Source: Bacteroidota bacterium | Lineage (GTDB): Bacteria; Bacteroidota; Bacteroidia; UBA4408 | Assembly: GCA_016718805.1 (NCBI GenBank) | Contig: JADKCP010000001.1 | Span: 1-64,000, forward strand | DNA: 64,000 nucleotides | Direction of reading: 5' to 3' | Shown: piece after piece, positions 44,114 through 52,778 of the stretch | Numbering within the stretch: position 1 is the first letter of the stretch | How the letters are laid out: every line of letters begins with the position of its first letter | The notes under the pieces: generated by a model | What the model saw: only the letters and a program-made list of their open reading frames with translations | What the model was told of the DNA's origin: nothing | Database searches by the model: none | Translations under genes and position numbers: made by a program

Positions 44114-47100
44114 TATGCCAACACTGAACCTAACCATCGTTCAACCTCCTCCTGTTTCATGTTTTTTCGTTGGGCATAATCTGCAATTTGGTCCTTTTCG
44201 AGTTTTCCAACTGAAAAATAATGTGCATCGGGGTGCGCAAAATACATTCCACTCACCGCTGCTGTTGGATACATAGCCATGCTTTCGGTTAATGTTATTC
44301 CGGTATTTTTTTCAACTTCTAGAAGTTTCCACAAAGTAATTTTCTCGGTATGATCGGGTTGCGCCGGATAGCCGGGAGCCGGACGAATTCCTTGGTATTT
44401 TTCTTTAACAATTTCTTCCTTCGAAAGTTTTTCATCACTTGCATAACCCCAAATTTCGGTACGCACTTTTTTGTGCATTAATTCGGCAAAAGCTTCAGCG
44501 AGCCTGTCGGCCAAGGCTTTGAGCATAATAGATGAATAATCATCGTGTTCTTTCTCAAATTTTTTGATCCATTTTTCTATTCCAAAACCCGTACTAACAG
44601 CGAATGCCCCAATATAATCCATATCGCCATTTGATTCCTGCTTTGAGTTAATAAAATCGGCAAGTGCAACATTTTTAAAATTGTCTGCCTTTTGACTTTG
44701 CTGTCTCAGCGTGTGAAAAGTGGCAATTTTTTCTTTGCCTGTTTGGTCGTACACTTCAATGTCGTCACCATCCGAAAGTGCAGGAAAAATACCAACTACG
44801 GCTTTAGCGCAAAGCCATTTTTCAGCAACCAGTTGTTTCAACATGGCTTGTGCATCATCAAACAGTTTTTGCGCTTCAATACCTCTTACCGGATCTTTCA
44901 GCAATTTCGGGTAAGAACCTTTCATTTCCCAACTGATAAAAAATGGAGTCCAATCAATAAACTCAATTAATTCCTTCACATCAAAATCCTCAAACACTTT
45001 AACACCTAAAAAATTAGGCTTACTGCCCTTTTGTTTGCTGATAATGAATTTGTTTTTCTGAGCTTCTGTTAAACTAAGGAATTTAGCCTGTGCCCTATCC
45101 GCTTTGTGATATTCGCGTGTACGTTCGTTTTCGGAACGAATTTGTTCAATAAAACTATCTCTCAATTCTTTCGACAACAAGCTGCTCACAACCGGCACAC
45201 TTCTCGATGCATCGTTTACATGCACAACCGGATAGTTGTAATGAGGTTCAATTTTCACAGCAGTATGCACCTTGCTAGTTGTTGCTCCTCCTATTAACAA
45301 AGGAATAGTAAATCCTTCGCGTTTCATTTCTTTAGCCACATGCACCATCTCATCCAGCGAAGGAGTTATTAATCCACTTAATCCAATAATATCAACTTGT
45401 TCTTCTTTAGCTTTCGCAAGAATCTTATCCGCTGATACCATTACTCCCAAATCAACAATATCGTAGCCGTTGCAAGCCATAACCACACCTACAATGTTTT
45501 TTCCTATATCGTGAACATCCCCTTTAACCGTAGCCAATAAAACTTTCCCGTTTTTTGCTCCTACCAATTTGTCCTTTTCAAGAAATGGTTGCAGGTATGC
45601 AACGGCCTTTTTCATTACCCTGGCGCTCTTAACCACTTGGGGTAAAAACATTTTACCGGCGCCAAATAAATCACCTACAATGTTCATTCCGGCCATCAAG
45701 GGGCCTTCAATAATGTGCAAGGGTTTATCAAAAGTGATTCGTGCTTCTTCCATATCGCTTTCAATGTAATCGGTAATTCCTTTTACCAAAGCATGTGCAA
45801 TACGTTTTTCGAGTGTTTCTTTACGCCATTCTTCATCTTTAATTTCCTTTTCTTTGCCATCTCCCTTCACCAATTCGGCATGCGAAATGAGTCGCTCGGT
45901 TGCATCGTCGCGGCGATCGAGCAATACATCTTCAACCAACTCCAACAAGGTTTTATCTATTTCATCGTATACAATTAATTGACCCGGATTTACAATACCC
46001 ATGTCCATTCCATGGTTAACTGCATGATACAAAAAGGCTGCATGTATAGCTTCTCGCACATGATCATTTCCTCTAAACGAAAAAGAAACGTTACTAACTC
46101 CACCCGACACCTTTGCATAAGGCAAATTTTGCTTTATCCATTTGGTGGCATTAAAAAAATCGAGGGCATTTTTGCGGTGTTCTTCCATGCCGGTTGCAAC
46201 CGGAAAAATATTGGGATCAAAAATTATGTCTTGTGGTGCAAAGTGAACCTGCTCAACTAATATGGTATAAGCTCGTTTGCAAATATCTATTCTTCGTTGC
46301 AAGTTGTCGGCTTGTCCTTGTTCGTCAAAAGCCATTACAATAACTGCCGCACCGTATTTCTTTACCAATTTGGCTTGGCGAATAAATTCCTCTTCACCAC
46401 CTTTCAGCGATATTGAATTAACAATAGATTTTCCTTGTGTACATTTTAGGCCCGATTCAATCACCTCAAATTTGGATGAGTCAATCATTACAGGAACCTT
46501 GCAAATATCGGGTTCAGAAGCAACAAGGTTGAGGAATTTGGACATGGCAAAATCAGCATCCAACATACCTTCGTCCATGTTAATATCAATTGCCTGTGCC
46601 CCTCCTTCCACTTGATCGCGCGCAACACTCAAGGCTGCGTCGTATTGGTTGTCTTTGATTAAACGTAAAAACTTTTTTGAGCCCGTTACATTAGTACGTT
46701 CTCCAACGTTTAAAAAATTAGAGTCTGGTCTGTAGGTTAGTGCTTCTAATCCGCTTAATCGCAAGTGTTTTTCAATGGTGGGGATTTTCCGTGGTGCCAC
46801 CTTTTTAGCATGTTGAGCAATGTGTTTGATGTGGTCGGGAGTAGTTCCACAGCACCCTCCAACAATATTGATAAAGCCGCTTTGTAAAAAATCGTCAATT
46901 TGCACGCACATTTGATGCGGAGTTTCATCGTACTCACCAAACTGGTTAGGCAGTCCGGCATTGGGATAAGCGCTTACAAAGAAGGGTGCTTTTTCTGACA
47001 ACTCTTCCAAATAGGGACGCATATCTTTTGCTCCCAAAGCGCAATTTAATCCAATGCTTAGTAAGTTTACATGAGAAACTGAATTTAAAAAAGCTTCAAC

Positions 47101-47757
47101 AGTTTGACCCGAAAGAGTTCGTCCACTTGCATCGGTTATGGTACCGGAAATCATAATTGGCAGTTCTCGCTTTTGTTCTTCAAACACCGTTTGCACTGCA
47201 AAAAGCGCAGCCTTCGCATTGAGTGTATCAAATATGGTTTCAATTAAAATTAGGTCAACTCCGCCATCCATTAATCCCCGCACTTGTTCAGCGTAAGCAT
47301 CTACAACTTCGTCCCAGGTTACAGCACGAAAGCCCGGATCGTTTACATCGGGAGATAAGCTAAGTGTTCTGTTGGTTGGTCCAACAGCTCCCGCAACAAA
47401 TTTAGGAGAGCTACTTTTAAATTCAGCAATCGCTGATTTTGCAATTTTTGCAGCCTCTAAATTTAATTCGTACGAAAGCGATTCCATGTGGTAATCGGCA
47501 AGTGAAATACGTTGTGCATTAAACGTATTGGTTTCAATAATATCGGCACCGGCAGTTAAATATTCCAAATGTATCGCCTTAATAATGTCGGGGCGCGTTA
47601 GTGAGAGCAAATCGTTATTGCCCTTCAAATCGCTTTTCCAGTCGGAGAAACGCGTCCCTCTGTAATCCTTTTCTTCCAGTTTGTAGCGTTGAATCATGGT
47701 GCCCATTGCACCGTCAATGACCAAAATTTGCTTTTCTAATACCTGCTTAATGTCCAT
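44110..47757 (-). CDS. metH: Cobalamin-dependent methionine synthase MetH
   Basis: The product has 1215 residues from the ATG at 47757. It transfers the methyl group of methyl-tetrahydrofolate to homocysteine using cobalamin. All four modules are present: the homocysteine domain with zinc ligands in GLNCALG and GGCCGTTPDHI (to about 340), the pterin-binding domain (about 360-640; NVGERTNVTGSKKF), the cobalamin domain with DVHDIGKNIVG (B12-ligand His, near 755) and the C-terminal AdoMet activation domain (about 895-1215; RPAPGYPAQPDH). The open frame extends 19 codons further to a TTG at 47814, but that start lies in the terminator tail. Expression should be controlled by the SAM-I riboswitch upstream. 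Confidence 0.97.
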   Translation of the reverse strand: MDIKQVLEKQILVIDGAMGTMIQRYKLEEKDYRGTRFSDWKSDLKGNNDLLSLTRPDIIKAIHLEYLTAGADIIETNTFNAQRISLADYHMESLSYELNLEAAKIAKSAIAEFKSSSPKFVAGAVGPTNRTLSLSPDVNDPGFRAVTWDEVVDAYAEQVRGLMDGGVDLILIETIFDTLNAKAALFAVQTVFEEQKRELPIMISGTITDASGRTLSGQTVEAFLNSVSHVNLLSIGLNCALGAKDMRPYLEELSEKAPFFVSAYPNAGLPNQFGEYDETPHQMCVQIDDFLQSGFINIVGGCCGTTPDHIKHIAQHAKKVAPRKIPTIEKHLRLSGLEALTYRPDSNFLNVGERTNVTGSKKFLRLIKDNQYDAALSVARDQVEGGAQAIDINMDEGMLDADFAMSKFLNLVASEPDICKVPVMIDSSKFEVIESGLKCTQGKSIVNSISLKGGEEEFIRQAKLVKKYGAAVIVMAFDEQGQADNLQRRIDICKRAYTILVEQVHFAPQDIIFDPNIFPVATGMEEHRKNALDFFNATKWIKQNLPYAKVSGGVSNVSFSFRGNDHVREAIHAAFLYHAVNHGMDMGIVNPGQLIVYDEIDKTLLELVEDVLLDRRDDATERLISHAELVKGDGKEKEIKDEEWRKETLEKRIAHALVKGITDYIESDMEEARITFDKPLHIIEGPLMAGMNIVGDLFGAGKMFLPQVVKSARVMKKAVAYLQPFLEKDKLVGAKNGKVLLATVKGDVHDIGKNIVGVVMACNGYDIVDLGVMVSADKILAKAKEEQVDIIGLSGLITPSLDEMVHVAKEMKREGFTIPLLIGGATTSKVHTAVKIEPHYNYPVVHVNDASRSVPVVSSLLSKELRDSFIEQIRSENERTREYHKADRAQAKFLSLTEAQKNKFIISKQKGSKPNFLGVKVFEDFDVKELIEFIDWTPFFISWEMKGSYPKLLKDPVRGIEAQKLFDDAQAMLKQLVAEKWLCAKAVVGIFPALSDGDDIEVYDQTGKEKIATFHTLRQQSQKADNFKNVALADFINSKQESNGDMDYIGAFAVSTGFGIEKWIKKFEKEHDDYSSIMLKALADRLAEAFAELMHKKVRTEIWGYASDEKLSKEEIVKEKYQGIRPAPGYPAQPDHTEKITLWKLLEVEKNTGITLTESMAMYPTAAVSGMYFAHPDAHYFSVGKLEKDQIADYAQRKNMKQEEVERWLGSVLAY

Positions 47758-47812
47758 AACTTGTTTTGTTGCTTTCCTTCTGTTTGTTTCACAATCTTCA
47801 ACGTTCTTGCTC

Positions 47813-47846
47813 AAAAAAAAATCTCCCCGACCTTAGTCGAAGAGAT
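47813..47846 (-). terminator. Riboswitch-controlled intrinsic terminator upstream of metH
   Basis: On the minus strand ATCTCTTCGAC and GTCGGGGAGAT form an 11-bp stem with two G-U pairs and a TAAG loop, followed by nine U. An alternative antiterminator can form: the bases complementary to 47868-47883 (AGTCGAA and AGATTTT) pair with the 5' arm of the terminator (47835-47849). The antiterminator overlaps the 3' strand of aptamer stem P1 by two bases, so SAM binding should favour termination and switch metH off. Confidence 0.88.
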
Positions 47847-47881
47847 TTTAAAAATAGTTACATATTAAAAATCTGATTCGA

Positions 47882-47987
47882 CTTATCTGTTTTTCGGAAA
47901 AATCCGAAAATGGAATTAGCACCTTCTCTGCAATTAGAGCGGTTGCTAAGGTTTCACAGGGCCATTCCCTCCACCTTTCTTGATAAG
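47882..47987 (-). promoter_or_regulatory. SAM-I (S-box) riboswitch of metH
   Basis: On the minus strand the leader shows the S-box order: P1 CTTATC (5') with GATAAG (3'), the conserved AAGAAAGGTGGAGGGA, TGGCCC, GAAACCTTAGCAACC and AAGGTGCTAATTCC blocks, and a P4-type hairpin (TCGGA with TCCGA). These are the defining conserved segments of the SAM-I class. The position, 125 bases before the metH ATG and followed by a terminator, is the normal layout for a methionine-pathway gene. Confidence 0.95.
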
Positions 47988-48415
47988 CGAAAGTTCAATT
48001 AATTCACATTTTTTTGAACTTTCTTCCCGATTAACGGGTCACTACTAAAGAACGCGCTGCGAAAGTAGAAAAAATTTTAAACATACTTTCACTGCAAGGA
48101 TATTCTTTTTGTTGAAACAACTTTGTTTTATATCTTTTCAAAGAGCTGAATCACTTTTACTTAATTGGACCATTTTATACAAAAATTCCATTGTGACGGC
48201 TTTGGGTTGTATTCGATTACATTAAAAATTACTAACCACAAACGGTATAAGAATATCATCAATACAGTGATTTCCTAAAATTGTTTACGCAAATATTCGC
48301 TGTTTGATTCTAATTAACTCTAAATTCAAAATTCACTTTTAGTTGATGTGTGGTGCAGAGATATGCAAATTATTTTTTTAGATTTACGGCTATTCACCTT
48401 CTTCCGGATTTTGAG
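47988..48415. other. Intergenic region upstream of metH leader and of the MORN-like gene
   Basis: No gene is seen. Directly upstream of the aptamer lies a perfect 10-bp inverted repeat (GAAAGTTCAA at 47989-47998 and TTGAACTTTC at 48014-48023) that would form a hairpin in the metH leader RNA if transcription starts upstream of it. A weak -7-like box (TACTTTCG on the minus strand, 48060-48067) supports a start a little downstream of it. The rest (48070-48415) is AT-rich and holds the promoter of the plus-strand operon, which I could not pin down. Confidence 0.5.
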
Positions 48416-48973
48416 ATGAAAAATTTTTATGTGCTGTTGTTGTTCCTTGCTCCCTTGTTTTTGTCGGCGCAAACATCAAAATCGAAAAAATTTAACCAGC
48501 TTTATAGTAAGCCTATTGAGCGTAAATACTATGTGAAAGAACGTTACTACAAAGGTAATTTGTACGTTGAAGGAGAGGCAATACAAAAAGTATACAGTAA
48601 GAAAAAAAGAGTTGAATTAAAACGAGGTCCTTGGAAATGGTATCATCGAAACGGACAATTAAAAGATTCTGTTTTTTATACTGATTCCGGATTGCCTACC
48701 GGTGTTGAAACAGTGTACAACAACGATGGAACCATTCATCAAACCATTGATTATGGCACTAGCACCAATTTTATTATTCGCGAAAGAAACTGGCTTACCA
48801 CCATTGCCAAGGATTATACACGCACCTATTATCATAAAACACCTAATATTCCTAAAAAAACACAAGTGTATAAAAACAGGAAAAAAGATGGTGTATGGAA
48901 AACTTATGATACAAACGGAAAAGTGATTTCTGAAAAAAGCTATTCAAAAGGTAAGTTAGTTTCAAACCATTAA
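48416..48973 (+). CDS. Secreted MORN-repeat-like (YwqK-type) protein
   Basis: The product has 185 residues from the ATG at 48416 (MKNFYVLLLFLAPLFLSAQ signal peptide); the frame extends 22 codons upstream but that part is not signal-like. The body contains repeats of the MORN/YwqK kind: GPWKWYHRNGQLKDSVFY, TGVETVYNNDGTIHQTIDYG and DGVWKTYDTNGKVISEKSY. Proteins of this type are often labelled toxin-antitoxin YwqK antitoxins, but nothing here supports that, and export argues against it. It begins a four-gene run (next gene 10 bp downstream). Confidence 0.8.
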   Translation: MKNFYVLLLFLAPLFLSAQTSKSKKFNQLYSKPIERKYYVKERYYKGNLYVEGEAIQKVYSKKKRVELKRGPWKWYHRNGQLKDSVFYTDSGLPTGVETVYNNDGTIHQTIDYGTSTNFIIRERNWLTTIAKDYTRTYYHKTPNIPKKTQVYKNRKKDGVWKTYDTNGKVISEKSYSKGKLVSNH

Positions 48974-48983
48974 GCAGATTGCA

Positions 48984-49643
48984 ATGATTGAAAAAAGCAC
49001 GCTCGACTTTTTGTCGAAATTAAAACAAAACAATAACCGAGATTGGTTTCTAGAGCACAAAGCTGAGTACGAAAAAGCCAAATCAAATTTTGTTGAATTT
49101 GTACAGCAATTAATTCAAGAGGTCGCAAAGTTCGACAGCAGTGTGAAGGGGCTTGATGCAAAAAAATGTGTTTTTAGAATTAACCGAGATATTCGCTTTT
49201 CGGCCGATAAATCGCCTTACAAAAGCAATATGGGAGCAAGTTTTTCGGCCGGTGGAAAAAACTCTACCAACCCCGGATATTATATACACATAGAGGGTAA
49301 CAAATCGTTTTTGGCAGCCGGAAAATGGATGCCGGATCCTACCATGCTCAGTGCCATACGTCAAGAAATTGACTACAACACCAAAGAGTTTAAGAAAATT
49401 ATTACTGCAAAAGAATTCGTTTCTTTTTTTGGAGAATTGTCGGAAGATGACAAATTAAAAACAGCTCCAAAAGGTTATCCCAAAGACCATCCAGAACTTG
49501 AATTGCTGAAGCTTAAGAGTTTTATTGCCGTACATTCATTTAACCAGAAAGAAGTACTGGGTAAAACATTTCTTGCCGACTGCGTGAAAGGATGCAAACT
49601 TGTTTATCCATTAACTAAGTTTTTAAGCCGAGCCATTTCTTAA
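48984..49643 (+). CDS. DUF2461/TIGR02453-family protein
   Basis: The product has 219 residues and is a full-length member of the uncharacterised DUF2461 family (typical opening TLDFLSKLKQNNNRDWFLEH and central FRINRDIRFSADKSPYKSNM, GYYIHIEG). The family is found widely in bacteria and fungi, is cytosolic, and has no established function. No signal peptide is seen. The gene lies 10 bp after the MORN-like gene and 10 bp before the BNR gene, so it is almost surely co-transcribed with them. Confidence 0.9.
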   Translation: MIEKSTLDFLSKLKQNNNRDWFLEHKAEYEKAKSNFVEFVQQLIQEVAKFDSSVKGLDAKKCVFRINRDIRFSADKSPYKSNMGASFSAGGKNSTNPGYYIHIEGNKSFLAAGKWMPDPTMLSAIRQEIDYNTKEFKKIITAKEFVSFFGELSEDDKLKTAPKGYPKDHPELELLKLKSFIAVHSFNQKEVLGKTFLADCVKGCKLVYPLTKFLSRAIS

Positions 49644-49653
49644 TTTTAATCTA

Positions 49654-52600
49654 ATGAAACAATTTTTTATCCTGCTTGCCATTGTTGCCGGGGCTTTAAA
49701 CGTTACTGCGCAAAAAACAACAACGAGTACAAAGCAATCTAATTACACCTACGATTCGGTGTTGTATGAAAATATAAAGTATCGTTTGGTAGGCCCCTTT
49801 CGTGGAGGTCGGTCGGCTGCGGTTTGTGGTGATTTGAAACGAAAAAATGTGTTCTATTTTGGGTCAACCGGTGGAGGTGTTTGGAAAACACAAGATGGAG
49901 GAAGCAATTGGAAAAATATTAGTGACCCGTTTTTTGGTGGAAGCATTGGCAGTATTGCCCTTGCTCCTAGTGATGCCAGCATTATTTATGTTGGAACCGG
50001 CGAAAACACTATGCGTGGAAATGTTAGCGAAGGCATGGGAATGTGGAAAAGTGAAGATGGTGGTAGAAGTTGGAAAAATTGTGGATTAAAGGATTCGCGT
50101 CACATTACACGTATTGTTGTACATCCGAAAAATCCCGACATCGTTTGGGTTGCTTGTACCGGCCATTTGTTTGGTCCATCGAATGAAAGAGGTGTTTATA
50201 AAACCATGGATGGTGGACGTAACTGGAGAAGAGTTTTGTTTAGTAACGAAAATGCTGGAGCCATTGATTTAGTTGCTGAACCCGGCAATCCGCAAGTATT
50301 GTATGCAAGCACTTGGTATGTTCGCCGCACCCCATATAGCCTTGAGAGTGGTGGGCCTGGAAGTGCACTATGGAAAAGTACTGATGGGGGTGAATCATGG
50401 AAAAATATTTCTCGCAACAAAGGTTTACCTAAAGACACTATTGGCATTATTGGAATTACGGTTTCTGCTTCAAATCCCGATCGCTTGTATGCCATAATTG
50501 AATCGCGTACTGGAGGTGTTTTTACTTCTGATAATGCAGGTGAAACCTGGACAAAAACAAGTGATAAGAGTGATGTTCGCCAGCGTTCGTGGTATTTTAG
50601 CAAACTTTTTTGCGATCCCAAAAACGAGCACACGCTTTACATTTGCAATGTTGGTTTTCACCGTTCTCGCGACGGAGGAAAAACTTTTACCGAACTACCA
50701 ACACCACATGGCGACCATCATGATTTATGGATAGATCCGGAAGACGCACAACGCATGATTATTGCTGATGACGGAGGAGCTCAAGTTAGTTTTGATGCGG
50801 GTTCATACTGGAGTACTTACCACAATCAACCTACTTCACAATTTTATAGAGTTAGTACCGACAATCATTTTCCCTACCGAATATTAGGTGCTCAACAAGA
50901 CAACTCCACAGTGCGAATTATGAGCAGAACCTACGATGGTGCTATTACCGAAAACGATTGGAGCTATACCGCTGGTTTTGAATCAGGACATGTAGTTGCT
51001 GATCCTCTTAATCCGGATATTGTGTATGGTGGAAATTATGGTGGTTACCTGTCGCGCATGGACCATCAAACCGGCGAAAATAGAACCATCAGTGTTTGGC
51101 CAGAAAGTCCAATTGGCAGTGGTGCCGATGTGTTGAAATACCGCTTTCAGTGGAATTTCCCGATTTTCTTTTCTCCCCATAATCCTAAGCGAATTTATGC
51201 TTGTGGAAATGTATTGTTTAAGTCGGATAATGAGGGTGCAAGTTGGGAAGCAATAAGCCCCGATCTTACTACTAACGATAAAAGCAAGCAAGTTGCAAGT
51301 GGCGGTATTATTACAAAAGACAATACCAGTGTAGAATATTACTGCACCCTTTTCGCTGCTACAGAATCTCCGCTTGAAAAAGATTTGCTTTGGGTAGGTA
51401 GTGACGATGGCTTGCTGCATGTTTCTAAGGATGCTGGTAAGAATTGGGAAAATGTCACTCCTAAAGGTATTCCAGCTTGGATGATGTGGAATTGCATTGA
51501 GGTTGATCCATTTAAAAAAGGAAGTGCCTACATTACCGGAACACGCTATAAACTGGATGATTTTGCGCCCTATTTGTATAAAACCGAAGATTATGGTAAA
51601 AGCTGGAAGAAAATAACCAACGGTATTCCTGCAACTCATTTTACACGCGTACTGCGCGCCGACAAAATTCGCAAAGGATTGTTGTATTGCGGTACCGAAT
51701 ATGGTATGTATCTTTCGTTTGACGATGGAACAACCTGGAAGCCCTTTCAACAAAATTTACCAATGGTGCCGATTACTGATTTGACGCTGAAAAACAACGA
51801 TCTGGTTGTTGCTACCCAAGGTCGTTCATTTTGGGTGCTCGATAATTTAAGTGCTTTACAGCAAATTAATGGAGATATTGTTACAAAAAATGTATTCGCC
51901 TTTAATCCCGGGGAAGTGTATCGTTGCGAAGGTTACCAAAACAAAAATAGTAGCAATGCCGGTAAAAATCCTGATAACGGCTTAGTGCTAGATTATTATT
52001 TAAAAGATGTTTCAGACACATCTTTAGTGAAAATTGTATTGTACGATAAAAACAAAAAACATATTCGCAGCTTCAGTACTAACGCAGATAAAGACGAGAA
52101 GTTAGAAGTTAAAAAAGGCATGAATCGTTTTGTTTGGAATTTGTATTACCCTCCTGCTGAAAAAATTGAAGATCAAATTTTATGGTCGGGGCCAATTGGT
52201 GGACCAAAAGCAGCTCCCGGAAATTACTCAGCCGTTGTTAAAACCCGCACTGATTCAACTGCAATAAATTTCACCATAGTCGCAGATCCGAACTATAAAA
52301 TTTCACAAAGTGATTATGAGGAACAATTTAATTTCTTGATTAAAACCCGCGACAAGTTTTCGGAAATTCAAAAATCGCTGAAGCAAATTCGTGAAGTGCG
52401 TCAACAACTATCTGCTCTAAGTGGACGATTGCCAAAGGATTCAACAGTTAAATCACTAACAATATCAATCGACAGTATACAAAAACGCATTACACGAATT
52501 GAGGAAGCACTGTATCAAACCAAAGCGAAAAGCGGACAGGATATATTAAATTATCCGATACGACTCAACGACAAACTTTCGGCCTTGTACGATGCCGCAA

Positions 52601-52767
52601 ATAGCGGATATATGGCTCCCAGCAAGCAAGTTAAAGATGTATATGAGGTGTTATCGGGAAAAATAGATGAGCAATTATCTAAACTCAAAATGATAAAAGA
52701 AACGGAACTTAAAAACCTGAATGCCGGCTTGAAACAATTCGACATTCCGGTTGTGTATGTAAAATAA
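49654..52767 (+). CDS. Secreted sortilin/VPS10-like BNR (Asp-box) repeat protein
   Basis: The product has 1037 residues. It has a signal peptide to about residue 20. Residues 45-690 carry about ten Asp-box/BNR motifs of the form S-D-G--W (VWKTQDGGSNWKNIS, MWKSEDGGRSWKNC, VYKTMDGGRNWRRV, LWKSTDGGESWKNIS, HRSRDGGKTFTELP and others), which indicates two large beta-propellers as in sortilin-type 'glycosyl hydrolase' family proteins of Bacteroidota. Residues about 700-830 form an Ig-like domain (MNRFVWNLYYPPAEKIEDQI, APGNYSAVVKTR), followed by a helical C-terminus. No T9SS tail is present. Annotation as a glycosyl hydrolase is common but no active site is shown. The gene lies between DUF2461 and acs in one unit. 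Confidence 0.87.
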   Translation: MKQFFILLAIVAGALNVTAQKTTTSTKQSNYTYDSVLYENIKYRLVGPFRGGRSAAVCGDLKRKNVFYFGSTGGGVWKTQDGGSNWKNISDPFFGGSIGSIALAPSDASIIYVGTGENTMRGNVSEGMGMWKSEDGGRSWKNCGLKDSRHITRIVVHPKNPDIVWVACTGHLFGPSNERGVYKTMDGGRNWRRVLFSNENAGAIDLVAEPGNPQVLYASTWYVRRTPYSLESGGPGSALWKSTDGGESWKNISRNKGLPKDTIGIIGITVSASNPDRLYAIIESRTGGVFTSDNAGETWTKTSDKSDVRQRSWYFSKLFCDPKNEHTLYICNVGFHRSRDGGKTFTELPTPHGDHHDLWIDPEDAQRMIIADDGGAQVSFDAGSYWSTYHNQPTSQFYRVSTDNHFPYRILGAQQDNSTVRIMSRTYDGAITENDWSYTAGFESGHVVADPLNPDIVYGGNYGGYLSRMDHQTGENRTISVWPESPIGSGADVLKYRFQWNFPIFFSPHNPKRIYACGNVLFKSDNEGASWEAISPDLTTNDKSKQVASGGIITKDNTSVEYYCTLFAATESPLEKDLLWVGSDDGLLHVSKDAGKNWENVTPKGIPAWMMWNCIEVDPFKKGSAYITGTRYKLDDFAPYLYKTEDYGKSWKKITNGIPATHFTRVLRADKIRKGLLYCGTEYGMYLSFDDGTTWKPFQQNLPMVPITDLTLKNNDLVVATQGRSFWVLDNLSALQQINGDIVTKNVFAFNPGEVYRCEGYQNKNSSNAGKNPDNGLVLDYYLKDVSDTSLVKIVLYDKNKKHIRSFSTNADKDEKLEVKKGMNRFVWNLYYPPAEKIEDQILWSGPIGGPKAAPGNYSAVVKTRTDSTAINFTIVADPNYKISQSDYEEQFNFLIKTRDKFSEIQKSLKQIREVRQQLSALSGRLPKDSTVKSLTISIDSIQKRITRIEEALYQTKAKSGQDILNYPIRLNDKLSALYDAANSGYMAPSKQVKDVYEVLSGKIDEQLSKLKMIKETELKNLNAGLKQFDIPVVYVK

Positions 52768-52778
52768 AATAGAAAGGC

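Noticed and set aside
47758..47814. Longer metH with a TTG start at 47814
   Set aside because: It would begin in the U-run of the riboswitch terminator; the ATG at 47757 gives the normal N-terminus.
48416..48973. Toxin-antitoxin YwqK-type antitoxin
   Set aside because: The only support would be the repeat type; the product has a signal peptide and no toxin gene is adjacent.
50983..51753. 256-codon minus-strand frame opposite the BNR protein
   Set aside because: The plus-strand frame has regular Asp-box motifs over the same bases; the antisense product shows no domain.
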